Shown here: positions 19,168-27,452 of the stretch, in pieces
Layout: the number at the start of each line of letters is the position of its first letter
How positions within the stretch are numbered: position 1 is the stretch's first letter
DNA from: DASUBV01 sp963822485
Lineage (GTDB): Bacteria > Actinomycetota > Actinomycetes > Streptosporangiales > Streptosporangiaceae
Assembly (NCBI GenBank): GCA_963822485.1
Contig: CAWGHW010000012.1
Span: 1 to 64,000, forward strand
Reading direction: 5' to 3'
DNA: 64,000 bases
Notes under the pieces: generated by a model
Database searches by the model: none
What the model was told of the DNA's origin: nothing
Seen by the model: only the letters and a program-made list of their open reading frames with translations
Translations under genes and position numbers: made by a program

Positions 19168-19698
19168 TCAGGCGCGGGGGAGCGGGTGGCGGTAGCGGAC
19201 CTCGCTGATCGTGAACCCGGCGTCGGCCCAGGGCTCCTGCTTGGCCGCGCCGTCGGTCCGCCAGCCGCCGGCCTCGTAGAACTGCCGGGCCCGCTGGTTG
19301 GTGTCCAGCACCCACAGGGCCGCCTGGCCGTAGGCGGCCTGGCCCAGCGTGTCCAGCGCCGCGCCCATCAGCGCGCGGCCGTGGCCGCGGCCCCAGGCCG
19401 CGGGCAGCACGTAGATCGTGGTGACCTCGCCGACGGCCCGCGGCTCCAGGTCGGCGTCGCGGCTGGGGCAAAAGCCGGTGAACCCGACGACCTGGCCAGC
19501 GTCCTCGGCGACCAGCACGCCCCGGCGCGGCCAGTCCAGCTCGCCCAGGATGCGCTCCGCGCCGGCCGACCGTTTCCCGGGGTCCAGCCCGTCCAGGTAG
19601 TCCTGGGGCAGCAGGCCGCGGTAGGCGGACTGCCAGGAGCGGACGTGCACGGTGGCGATGGCCAGGGCATCACTGAGCTGAGCGCGGCGGATGCTCAC
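19168..19698 (-). CDS. GNAT family N-acetyltransferase
   Basis: 176 residues. MSIRRAQLSDALAIATVHVRSWQSAYRGLLPQDYLDGL is the usual start of this GNAT subgroup. TTIYVLPAAWGRGHGRALMGAAL holds the acetyl-CoA pyrophosphate loop (R/QxxGxG/A as RGHGRA), and FYEAGGW is the C-terminal motif. The acceptor is unknown. It lies downstream of the DHA2 pump on the same strand but is separated from it by a strong hairpin. Confidence 0.92.
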   Translation of the reverse strand: MSIRRAQLSDALAIATVHVRSWQSAYRGLLPQDYLDGLDPGKRSAGAERILGELDWPRRGVLVAEDAGQVVGFTGFCPSRDADLEPRAVGEVTTIYVLPAAWGRGHGRALMGAALDTLGQAAYGQAALWVLDTNQRARQFYEAGGWRTDGAAKQEPWADAGFTISEVRYRHPLPRA

Positions 19699-19705
19699 CG
19701 GCCAA

Positions 19706-19748
19706 GCCTAGAGCGGGCCAGCCGCCAGGCGGCCGGCCCGCTCTAGGC
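19706..19748 (-). terminator. Long hairpin at the 3' end of the DHA2 pump
   Basis: 21-base arms (19706-19726 and 19728-19748) pair with one mismatch around a single base. The stop codon of the pump (19708-19710) lies inside the stem. It should end the pump transcript just before the GNAT gene. Confidence 0.8.
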
Positions 19749-21672
19749 CAGGGATGAGGTGCGCCGCGCGGCTAGCTGGTCCGGGCGGGCGACAGCTCGC
19801 CGGCGCCCAGCCCCGGCCCGTCCCCGACCGGCCGTCCCCGACCGGCCCGTCCCCGACCGTCCCGTCCTCAGCTGACCCGGCCTCAGCCTCGGCGGAGGCC
19901 TCGACCGCACTGAGCTCGGAGTCCATGCCGTGCACGTACTTGCCGCCGCGCAGCAGCGAGGCCACCGCCGCGATCAGGCAGGCCGCGATCGAGAAGCCGA
20001 ACGCGATGGCCAGCCCGTGCTCGAACGGCGCGGAGATCAGCGACGGGAAGAACCGGTGCCCGGTCAGGTAGGCCGCGTGGCTGGCCGGCAGGTGGGTGAG
20101 CGCGTGACCGAGCAGCGTCTTGATCGGGTTGTAGCCCAGCAGGGCCGCGAACATGATCGAGACCGGTGGCAGCGCCGCGATCCGCGCGGCGTCGGCGTGC
20201 GGTACCCCCTGGGCGACCAGGCCGTGGGTCATCGCCTGCGGCAGGGTCCCGGCCAGCCCGAGGATGATCAGCGAGAAGAAGATCCCGATGGACAGCACCA
20301 TGGCCGAGTTCTGGAACGTGGCGCTCATGCCGGCGCCCACGCCGCGCTGGTCGGGCGGCAGGCTGTTCATGATGCCGGCCCGGTTGGGCGACGCGAACAG
20401 GCCCATGCCGATGCCGTTGAGCAGCAGGATGCCGGCGAACTCCCAGTAGACGAAGTTGACCGGGAGCTGCTCCAGCAGCAGGAACGAGGCCGCGGCCACG
20501 AGCATGCCGCCGGTCGCGAACGGCCGGGCGCCGAAGCGGTCGGACAGGTAGCCCGACAGCGGCCCGGCGATCAGGAAGCCCACGGTCAGCGGCAGCATCG
20601 CGATGCCCGCCCACAGCGGGGTCTCGCTGAAGCCGTAGCCGTGGATCGGCAGGTAGATGCCCTGAAGCCAGATGATCAGGATGAACATCAGGCCGCCGCG
20701 GCCCAGGCTGGACAGCAGGCTGGCCAGGTTGCCCGCGGTGAAGGCGCGGATCTTGAACAGCGCGAGCCGGAACATCGGCTCGGCCACCTTGGTCTCGATG
20801 ACCGAGAAGATGGCCAGCACGACCAGGCCGCCGATGATGAGCGTCATGACCAGGGGGCTGGTCCAGCCCATGGTGTGGCCGCCGTAGGGCTGGATGCCGT
20901 AGGTGATCCCGACCAGCACCGCGATGAGGCCGGCGCCGAAGGTCACGTTGCCCCACCAGTCCAGGTGCGCGGCCTTGCGGACGCCCAGCTCGCGGAGCTT
21001 GAGGTAGGACCAGATGGTGCCCAGCACGCCGAACGGCACCGAGATCAGGAAGACCAGCCGCCAGTCGACCGGCCCGAGCAGGCCGCCGAGCACCAGCCCG
21101 ATGAACGACCCGGCGATCGCGGCCACCTGGTTCAGGCCCAGGGCCAGGCCGCGCTGGTGGGTCGGGAAGGCGTCGGTGAGGATGGCGCTGGAGTTGGCCA
21201 TCAGCATGGCCCCGCCCACGCCCTGGAAGATCCGCATGGCGATCAGCCACCAGGCCGCGCTGGTGCCGTGCAGCCAGGTCACGGACAGCAGCACCGAGAA
21301 CGCGGCGAAGATGGCGAAGCCCAGGTTGAACATCCGCACCCGGCCGAACATGTCGCCCAGCCGGCCGAAGCTCACCACCAGGACGGCCGTCACCACCAGG
21401 TAGCCCATCAGCAGCCACAGCAGCAGCCCGGTGTTGCCGGGCTGCAGGGGGTTGACGCCGATGCCGCGGAAGATGTCGGGCAGCGCGATCAGCATGATCG
21501 AGCTGTTCACCGTGGCCATGAGCATGCCGATGGTGGTGTTGGACAGGGCGATCCACTTGTAGCCGGAGCCGGCCTGGCGATCACGCCGGGCCACGGTGGC
21601 GGGACCGGGCCCGCCGGCCTGCTCCTGGAGCGCGGACGGCTGGCCTGGCCCGGGACGGGCAGAGGGCGGCAC
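19708..21672 (-). CDS. MFS transporter, DHA2 (EmrB/QacA) family, 14 TM
   Basis: 654 residues from GTG 21672, seven bases after AAGGAAGG. Helix 1 IALSNTTIGMLMATVNSSIMLIALPDI has the family's D/N-T-x-x-N-x-A-L-P pattern. VSFGRLGDMFGRVRMF is the loop 2-3 motif A, and MRIFQGVGGAMLMANSSAIL and GLALGLNQVAAIAGSFIGLVLGGLL are motifs B and C of drug/proton antiporters. Fourteen helices fit the length. The acidic tail ends in short repeats (GTVGDGPVGDG), where a frame error is possible. A perfect palindrome 110 bases upstream is its likely operator. Expected role: proton-coupled drug efflux. Confidence 0.93.
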   Translation of the reverse strand: MPPSARPGPGQPSALQEQAGGPGPATVARRDRQAGSGYKWIALSNTTIGMLMATVNSSIMLIALPDIFRGIGVNPLQPGNTGLLLWLLMGYLVVTAVLVVSFGRLGDMFGRVRMFNLGFAIFAAFSVLLSVTWLHGTSAAWWLIAMRIFQGVGGAMLMANSSAILTDAFPTHQRGLALGLNQVAAIAGSFIGLVLGGLLGPVDWRLVFLISVPFGVLGTIWSYLKLRELGVRKAAHLDWWGNVTFGAGLIAVLVGITYGIQPYGGHTMGWTSPLVMTLIIGGLVVLAIFSVIETKVAEPMFRLALFKIRAFTAGNLASLLSSLGRGGLMFILIIWLQGIYLPIHGYGFSETPLWAGIAMLPLTVGFLIAGPLSGYLSDRFGARPFATGGMLVAAASFLLLEQLPVNFVYWEFAGILLLNGIGMGLFASPNRAGIMNSLPPDQRGVGAGMSATFQNSAMVLSIGIFFSLIILGLAGTLPQAMTHGLVAQGVPHADAARIAALPPVSIMFAALLGYNPIKTLLGHALTHLPASHAAYLTGHRFFPSLISAPFEHGLAIAFGFSIAACLIAAVASLLRGGKYVHGMDSELSAVEASAEAEAGSAEDGTVGDGPVGDGRSGTGRGWAPASCRPPGPASRAAHLIPGLERAGRLAAGPL

Positions 21673-21686
21673 GAGAGTCCTTCCTT

Positions 21687-21747
21687 GGTGCTGGGGGCGC
21701 CTGGTGCTGGGGCGCTTGCTGCTGGGGCGCTTGTCGCTGGGACGCCG
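21687..21747 (-). repeat. 15-bp tandem repeat in the pump's 5' leader
   Basis: Four imperfect units of about 15 bases based on GGTGCTGGGGCGCTT lie immediately upstream of the ribosome site of the DHA2 pump. They fall in the untranslated leader and could affect its folding. Confidence 0.6.
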
Positions 21748-21780
21748 GACTAGGTCCGCGCCCTGTCACCAGGCTAGACG

Positions 21781-21806
21781 CGTTAGTTGCTATATGGCAA
21801 CTAACG
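21781..21806. promoter_or_regulatory. Perfect palindromic operator (MarR-like)
   Basis: CGTTAGTTGC and GCAACTAACG are perfect 10-bp arms around TATATG. Sites of the form AGTTGC-N6-GCAACT are typical of MarR-family repressors (family knowledge). It lies between the divergent DHA2 pump and the flavin-dependent oxidoreductase, about 100 bases from each start. No MarR gene is in the window, so the regulator is encoded elsewhere. Confidence 0.75.
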
Positions 21807-21903
21807 ACCGGCCCGGATCATTCCCGCCCCCGGCCGCCCGTCCGCCGCGACTTCCGGCGATCATGGTGGGCGCGGGCACACGGGAGCGCTGAAGGAGCGA
21901 CGC

Positions 21904-22852
21904 ATGACAGGAATACTGCGCGGGATTGCCGTCCCCAACTTCGGCGAGGATCCGGCCGGGCTGATCGAGCTCGGCGTCGCGGTCGAGCAGGCCGGCTTCG
22001 ACGGCTTCTTCCTCTGGGACCACATCGTGTTCTCCGACAGCGGCGACGGCCCGCCGATCGCCGACCCGTGGCTGGTGCTGGGAGTGGTGGCCACCCGGAC
22101 TTCCCGCATCAAGCTCGGCACCATGATCACCCCGGTGCCCCGGCGCCGGCCCTGGCAGCTGGCCCGGCAGACGACCACGCTGGACCGGCTCAGCGGCGGG
22201 CGGGTGATCCTCGGGGTGGGCATCGGCTCGCCGGCCTACGGTGACTTCGGCATCTTCCACGAGCCGCAGGGCGCGCGGGAGCGGGCCGACATGCTCGACG
22301 AGGGCCTGGACGTGCTGGCCGGGCTGTGGAGCGGGGAGCGCTTCTCCTACTCCGGCCAGCACTACACCGTGGACCCGGTGCGGTTCACGCCGCCGCCGGT
22401 GCAGCGGCCGCGGATCCCGGTGTGGGTGGGCGGGATCCTGCCCGCCACCCGGACGGTCGACCGGGCCGCCCGCTGGGACGGCATGGTGCCCATCCGCTAC
22501 TCCGGCGGGCAGCTGGCCACGGTGTCGCCCGAGGACATCGCCGAGCTCGGGCGCCAGGATCGGGGCCATCCGCGGCTCCGGCCCGGCCGCTGGCGGTCGT
22601 CCTGATAACAGCAAGAAGCCCCAGCCGCCGGGTGATAACAGCAAGAAGTCTCAGCCACCGAGTGATAACAGCAAGAAGCGGCCGGCCGACGGGGACCTGG
22701 TCGTCTGGGCCGAGGCGGCCGACGCCCCGGCCGCCGTGCCGGAGATCATCCGGCCCTACGAGGAGGCCGGGGCCACCTGGTGGATCGAGTCGGCCCGGCC
22801 CGGTGACGGCTGGTGGGACGGCGTGCGGCGGCGGGTGGCCGCCGGCCGGTGA
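21904..22852 (+). pseudogene. LLM-class flavin-dependent oxidoreductase with inserted minisatellite and frameshift
   Basis: The ATG at 21904 follows GAAGGAG. The chain GIAVPNFGEDPAGLIELGVAVEQAGFDGFFLWDHI and the block KLGTMITPVPRRRPWQLARQTTTLDRLSGGRVILGVGIG are those of F420/FMN luciferase-like oxidoreductases. The first frame stops at 22605. The C-terminus continues one frame over (ARIGAIRGSGP ... DLVVWAEAADAPAAVPEIIRPYEEAGATWW) and stops at 22852, so one base is missing near 22545. Between these parts, three 30-base units each encode DNSKK plus five residues, in frame with the C-terminus. If the frameshift is an assembly error, the enzyme carries a 30-residue Lys-rich insert. It is divergent from the DHA2 pump and shares its operator. 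Confidence 0.8.
22603..22692 (+). repeat. DNSKK minisatellite, three 30-bp units
   Basis: TGATAACAGCAAGAAG occurs at 22603, 22633 and 22663, exactly 30 bases apart. The translated units are DNSKKPQPPG, DNSKKSQPPS and DNSKKRPADG. The array sits inside the luciferase-like gene in its C-terminal frame. The core is identical in all units, while the 14-base linkers vary. Confidence 0.9.
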
Positions 22853-22868
22853 GGGTAGGTGATCGAGC

Positions 22869-23842
22869 GTGACCCGTGACCTGATCACGCACCCGGACAA
22901 GGTGCTGTTCCCCGAGCGCGGCGAGACCAAGGCCGACCTGGCCGAGCACTACCTGCGGGTGGCCGGCCCCCTGATGCGCACCATGGGCGGCCGGCCCGTC
23001 CTGCTCCAGCGGTTTCCCGAAGGCGCGACAGGTCCGTCCTTTTTTCAAAAACGGGTCCCGGCCAACAAGCCTGACTGGCTCCAGACAACGACCGTGTCCA
23101 CGCCCAATGGCACGACCTCCCAGGCGCTGGTCGCCGCGGACACCGACCACGTGCTGTGGGCGGTCAACCTGGGCTGCCTGGGCTTTCACGTCTGGCCCTA
23201 CCTGGCCGACGACCCCGATCACACCGACGAGCTGCGCCTGGACCTGGACCCGACGCCCGGCGTCGAGTTCGCGCAGATCCGGGCCGCCGGCCGGGAGCTG
23301 GAAGCGTTGCTGTCCGAGCTGGGCCTGACCGGGTTCCCCAAGACCACCGGCAACCGCGGCCTCCATGTTTATCTGCGGCTTCTGCCGCGCTGGGACTCGT
23401 ATCAGGTGCGGGCGGCGGCCGTGGCGCTGGCCCGCGAGCTGGAGCGGCGCCGGCCTGACCTGATCACGGCGGCCTGGTGGAAGGAGGAGCGCGGCCAGCG
23501 GGTGTTCATCGACTACAACCAGAACGCCCCGCACAAGACGGTGTTCGGGGCCTGGTCGGTCCGGGCCCGGCCCGGTGCGCAGGTCTCGACCCCGATCAGC
23601 TGGGCGGAGCTGGACGACGTCCACCCCGACCAGTTCACGCTGGCGTCGCTGGCCGGCGGCTGGAGACCGTCGGCGACCCGTGGCTGGGCATGAACGAGGC
23701 GCCGCAGTCCCTGGAGCCGCTGCTGGCCATGAGCGAGCGCGACCTGGCCGGCGGCCTGCTCGACGCGCCGTGGCCGCCGGTCTACCCGAAGCAGCCGGGG
23801 GAGCCGCCCCGCGTCGCCCCGAGCCGGGCCCGCAAGACCTAG
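22869..23842 (+). pseudogene. LigD polymerase/primase domain protein, one late frameshift
   Basis: Stand-alone archaeo-eukaryotic primase-type polymerase of the LigD family. LITHPDKVLFPERGETKADLAEHYLRVA is the family start. The catalytic aspartates are in LRLDLDPTPG, and a conserved His is in TTGNRGLHVYLRL. YNQNAPHKTVFGAWSVRARPGAQVSTPISWAEL follows. The first frame ends at 23693, but LETVGDPWLGMNEAPQSLEPLL continues in another frame to 23842, so a base is lost near 23655. Expected role: template-directed ribonucleotide addition in end joining, with Ku and a LigD ligase encoded elsewhere. The body of the domain is intact. Confidence 0.85.
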
Positions 23843-24189
23843 TCCCAGACCGGCGGGCAGGTGTCGTGCACCCAGCTCTCCGTGCCGTCCTCGCCCTTGC
23901 GCCGGGCCGGCTGGCGGGCCGTGATCTCCCGGTCGCACTTCCGGCAGTACCGGCCCTCGGCATGGCTGAAGTGATCCGCGCCGTTGCCGGTGCCCCGGCT
24001 GCCGTCGGTGAAGTCGGCGTGCTCCAGCCCTGCGGCCGCGCCCCCAATCGACCCTCCGAGACCGACGATGCCGCCACCGGTCGCCCCGCCGCCCGCCGCC
24101 GCCACCGTGTCCCATGGTGCCTCCCGTAGGTAGTGCTCCCCTTCCAATGTGGCACCGCGGTCGAGCGGGCGGAATTGGCGCGCGGCCAT
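23839..24189 (-). CDS. Small protein with C-terminal zinc-ribbon-like Cys/His cluster
   Basis: 116 residues from ATG 24189. The middle is a Gly/Ala-rich segment (GGGATGGGIVGLGGSIGGAAAG), followed by YCRKCDREITARQ...SWVHDTC, that is C-x2-C and H-x2-C spaced about 27 residues apart, a plausible zinc site. The frame remains open far upstream, but that part is antisense-like and overlaps the GNAT gene. No family is recognised. It converges with the LigD gene by a 4-base overlap. Confidence 0.6.
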   Translation of the reverse strand: MAARQFRPLDRGATLEGEHYLREAPWDTVAAAGGGATGGGIVGLGGSIGGAAAGLEHADFTDGSRGTGNGADHFSHAEGRYCRKCDREITARQPARRKGEDGTESWVHDTCPPVWD

Positions 24190-24257
24190 TATGACCGCAA
24201 TGGATATCTGCCGGTGAAGCCCCTGTTCGCCGGTGAGAATCGGGGTGCTGGTGGTGC

Positions 24258-25235
24258 TCAGCGGATAGCGCGGGCCGGGGTGGCCTCCCAGGTGGTCCAC
24301 AGCGGGCGGTAGCCCTGCCGGCTCCAGAACGGCGCGGACAGCGGGTTGAGCACCCCGTGGTGCAGCAGGGTGACCGCGACCCCGGACGCGTCGGCCTCGC
24401 GGTGGAAGTGCGCGGCCAGCGCGGTGCCGACGCCGCGGCCGCGCTCGCCGGGCTCGACGAACATCAGCATCACGTAGGCCACGGGCGCGGACGCGGTCCG
24501 CGGCGCGATCCAGGCGGCGGACGGCGGGCGCTCGGCCGACAGCAGGCCCACGGGCTGGCCGCGCCGCTCGGCCAGCCAGGTCCAGGGCGTCGAGCTGGCC
24601 AGCCAGCCGGCCGCCTCGCACTCCAGCGCGGCCTCGGTGCCCAGCCGCTCGGTCGCGTTGCTGACCTGGGCGTCGTAGCGGACCACGTGCAGGCCCAGCC
24701 GCGTCACGATGTCCAGGTCGGCGGGCTCGGCCCGCCTGATCCGCAGCTCGTCCAGGCTGCGCACGTTGGCCCGCTCGCCCGGGCCGGCCTCGGTGACGGG
24801 GCGGCCGGCCGGGCGGACCGCGATCACCTCGGTCGGCGTCAGCCCGCGCCGGCGCAGGGCGGCGATCCCGCCGATGTCCCGGCTGGGCCAGGTGACGACG
24901 GCGGCGGTGTCCGGCTCGTCGGTGCCGGGCACCTCGGCCAGGTGATCGCGCCACCGGGCCAGCAGCCGGTCCAGCCCGTCGGCCACGTCGGGGCCCGCCA
25001 CGCAGGCGGTCAGCCGGAACCGGCGGGCCGCGCCCCAGGCCAGCTCCAGCGAGCCGGGCTCGCCCGCCCAGTGCTCGCAGGTCCCGGCCGCGGCCAGCCC
25101 GCCGTGCGGCCCGGTCCCGATCAGCACCGGGCCGCAGCCCGTCGGCAGCGCCGGCCAGGGCAGCAGCGGGTCGGCGGCCTGCCAGCGCCGGGTGGCCTGG
25201 GTCATGAGCGCGCTCATGTGCTCGCCGATCCTCAT
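24258..25235 (-). CDS. GNAT family N-acetyltransferase
   Basis: 325 residues. The C-terminal half is a GNAT fold: IRRAEPADLDIVTRLGLHVVRYDAQV, then VMLMFVEPGERGRGVGTALAAHFHREA with the acetyl-CoA loop RGRGVGTA, and PFWSRQGYRPLW at the end. The N-terminal 150 residues are a weaker, possibly degenerate second GNAT-like domain. Its ATG overlaps the TGA of the APC permease (ATGA at 25232-25235), so it is translated with it. Acetylation of the permease's substrate is an inference from this coupling. Confidence 0.88.
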   Translation of the reverse strand: MRIGEHMSALMTQATRRWQAADPLLPWPALPTGCGPVLIGTGPHGGLAAAGTCEHWAGEPGSLELAWGAARRFRLTACVAGPDVADGLDRLLARWRDHLAEVPGTDEPDTAAVVTWPSRDIGGIAALRRRGLTPTEVIAVRPAGRPVTEAGPGERANVRSLDELRIRRAEPADLDIVTRLGLHVVRYDAQVSNATERLGTEAALECEAAGWLASSTPWTWLAERRGQPVGLLSAERPPSAAWIAPRTASAPVAYVMLMFVEPGERGRGVGTALAAHFHREADASGVAVTLLHHGVLNPLSAPFWSRQGYRPLWTTWEATPARAIR

Positions 25236-26668
25236 CGCGATGGCTCGCTCTCGCGCCGGATGCCGAAGAACGGCGAGCGGAGCACGAACCGCGCGGCCAG
25301 CATCAGGACCAGGCCCAGGATGACGATGCCGGCCAGGGACCAGTTCTGGGCCGCGGGGGCCTGCTGGACGGAGCGGTAGATGATCCAGCCCAGGAACCCG
25401 GCGGCGGCCAGCGGGCCGATGGCCAGCTCGAGGGCGTCGCGGATGCTTTCGACGGCGCGGCGGCGGTAGTAGGCGACGGTGGCCAGCGCGGTGAGGATGT
25501 AGAACGCGGCGAACAGCAGCCCGGAGACGTTGACGACGTCGTTGAACGCGCCCTGGACCGAGGTGGCCAGCAGGTACACCCAGGTCAGCGCGATGAGCAC
25601 GACGCCGGTGAGGACGCTGGCCGGGACCGGGGTGCGGAACCTCGGTGAGACGGAGGCCAGCAGCCGGGGGAGGGTGTGGTAGCTGGCCATGCCGTAGGTG
25701 ATGCGGGAGGTGAGGACGATGTTGGTGCCGGTGGCGGCGATGACCGACAGCGCCAGTGCCAGCGCCATGACCTTGCCCCAGTTGCTGCCGCCGATGGCGG
25801 TGGCCGAGTAGACCAGGGCTGAGGTGGCGTGGGCCTGGAGCTTCTGCGGTGAGACGGTGCCCTGCAGGCCCATGGCGGCCAGGGCGTAGATGACGGTGAG
25901 GATGGCCACGGCGATGATCGCGGCCCGGCCGGGGTTGACCCGGCGGTGCTTGACCTCCTCGTTGACGTACAGGGTGCCTTCCCAGCCGGAGTAGATGAAC
26001 ACCGCCAGCAGCAGCCCGGCGGCCAGGCTGCCGTGCCCGCCGACCCCGGACAGGGTGAACCAGCCGGCGGTGACCGGGACGGTGCCGGGGTGGTGGTGCA
26101 GGACCAGCACCAGCCCGGCGATGGCGAAGCCGATGAGGATGACGTACTCGACGGCGGCCATGGTGACCTGGATCCGCGCGGTGATCTTGATCCCGGCGAC
26201 GGCGACCGCCAGCATGACCGCCGACAGGCCGGTGGCGATCGCGATGTCAGCGGCGGTGCTGCCGGCGCTGCTGGTGAAGACGGCCAGGACCGAGGGGCCG
26301 ATGACCTCGACGCCGGCCACGGCGCCGATGACGTACCCGGTGATCATCAGCCAGCCGGTGAGGAAGCCCAGGTAAGGGTTGATGGCGCGGCCGACCCACT
26401 CGAAGCTGGCCCCGCAGTTGGCGTTCCACAGGTTCAGCCGCCGGTAGGAGTTGGCGATGATCAGCATCGGGATCGCGGTCAGCACGATCACCGGGCCGCT
26501 GCCGTAGGCCGTCGCCGCGGCCAGCGCGGCCAGGGTCAGGCCGATCGACGCCGCCGGGGCCGAGCTGGCCATCCCGATCACGGTGTCCTGGGCCACCCCG
26601 ATCGCATTGGGCTCGAGCTTGCCGGCCGGGACCGGCCGGATCGTCGCGGCGGAAGGCTGGGATGCCAT
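25232..26668 (-). CDS. APC family amino acid/amine permease
   Basis: 478 residues with about 12 hydrophobic helices. LEPNAIGVAQDTVIGMASSAPAASIGLTLAAL is the helix-1 substrate-binding region of this APC subgroup. SFEWVGRAINPYLGFLTGWLMITGYVIG and FIYSGWEGTLYVNEEVKHRRVNPGRAAIIA match APC helices 3 and 6. It overlaps the downstream GNAT gene by ATGA. A second permease-acetyltransferase pair lies just upstream on the same strand. Substrate is an amino acid or amine; not resolved further. Confidence 0.92.
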   Translation of the reverse strand: MASQPSAATIRPVPAGKLEPNAIGVAQDTVIGMASSAPAASIGLTLAALAAATAYGSGPVIVLTAIPMLIIANSYRRLNLWNANCGASFEWVGRAINPYLGFLTGWLMITGYVIGAVAGVEVIGPSVLAVFTSSAGSTAADIAIATGLSAVMLAVAVAGIKITARIQVTMAAVEYVILIGFAIAGLVLVLHHHPGTVPVTAGWFTLSGVGGHGSLAAGLLLAVFIYSGWEGTLYVNEEVKHRRVNPGRAAIIAVAILTVIYALAAMGLQGTVSPQKLQAHATSALVYSATAIGGSNWGKVMALALALSVIAATGTNIVLTSRITYGMASYHTLPRLLASVSPRFRTPVPASVLTGVVLIALTWVYLLATSVQGAFNDVVNVSGLLFAAFYILTALATVAYYRRRAVESIRDALELAIGPLAAAGFLGWIIYRSVQQAPAAQNWSLAGIVILGLVLMLAARFVLRSPFFGIRRESEPSR

Positions 26669-26743
26669 GAGTGCTCCATCAGGGGAATCGGAGGTAGCAA
26701 CGCGGGCGGGCGGAGGATCGCGGAGGATCTGAGTTACGGCGCG

Positions 26744-26794
26744 GTCCCCTGCCCCGGGCCAGCACGCCGGGGGCCGGTGGCCGGGGCAGGGGAC
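26744..26794 (-). terminator. Hairpin between the two permease-acetyltransferase pairs
   Basis: Perfect 14-bp arms (GTCCCCTGCCCCGG and its complement) around a 23-base loop. It follows the stop of the upstream GNAT gene (26817) and precedes the start of the next APC gene, so the two pairs are probably separate transcripts. Confidence 0.75.
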
Positions 26795-26816
26795 GCGCCC
26801 CGCCGCGCGCGGCGGG

Positions 26817-27452
26817 TCAGGATGGCTGCGCCGGCAGGCGGAGCATGGGGAACATCAAGGGACCGCCCGGCAGGACGACCGGCGGCCCGTGGTCGCGATA
26901 GCCGCGGTGCAGGTAGACCCGGCGCGTCCGCTCGCTGGAGGCTTCCAGGTAGGCGGGCTGGCCGATAGCGGTGTCGAGCAGGCGGTGGTGGGCCTCCAGC
27001 AGCGCGGTGCCGGTGCCCTGGCCCTGCCGGTCGGACCGCACGGCCAGGATGGCCAGGTAGTGGTGCGCGAACCCGGTGGGATGGCGCTGGTCCAGCGCGG
27101 CGTCGAACTGCGTGAAGCGGTCGAGGTAGGGCCCGGTGACCTCGGCCAGCGCCGCGGCGTAGCCCTCGGGCGGGTCCGGCGGGTTCTCGCCGGCCGGGAG
27201 CCACAGCGCGGCGGCGTCGCGGCCTGGTGTGGTGTGCACGGTGCCGCTGGCCATCGCGTGCTCGACGTAGATCCGGAAGTAGCCAGGCCAGATCCGGCGC
27301 CGCTGCGCCCGGTCGGGGACCAGCCACCGCGACGGCGGCAGGTCTCCGAACGCCTCGGCGATCACCGCGGCGAGGGCCGGGATGTCCGCGGCGGTCGCCG
27401 TGACCACCGGCCCGGCCGGGGTGGCCGGGCCAGAGCCCGCGCCGGCCATCAT
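26817..27452 (-). CDS. GNAT family N-acetyltransferase
   Basis: 211 residues from ATG 27452. VVTATAADIPALAAVIAEAFGDLPPSRWLVPD is the start of this GNAT group. HHYLAILAVRSDRQGQGTGTALLEAHHRLLDTA holds the acetyl-CoA loop (RQGQGTGTA), and AYLEASSERTRRVYLHRGYRDHG is the C-terminal half. Related proteins act on small metabolites; the substrate here is unknown. Its ATG overlaps the TGA of the second APC permease (ATGA), repeating the arrangement at 25232. Confidence 0.91.
   Translation of the reverse strand: MMAGAGSGPATPAGPVVTATAADIPALAAVIAEAFGDLPPSRWLVPDRAQRRRIWPGYFRIYVEHAMASGTVHTTPGRDAAALWLPAGENPPDPPEGYAAALAEVTGPYLDRFTQFDAALDQRHPTGFAHHYLAILAVRSDRQGQGTGTALLEAHHRLLDTAIGQPAYLEASSERTRRVYLHRGYRDHGPPVVLPGGPLMFPMLRLPAQPS

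Noticed and set aside
22603..22692. CRISPR-like array from the regularly spaced 16-bp repeats
   Set aside because: Spacers are only 14 bases and low complexity, the repeat is not palindromic, there are three units, and no cas genes are present.
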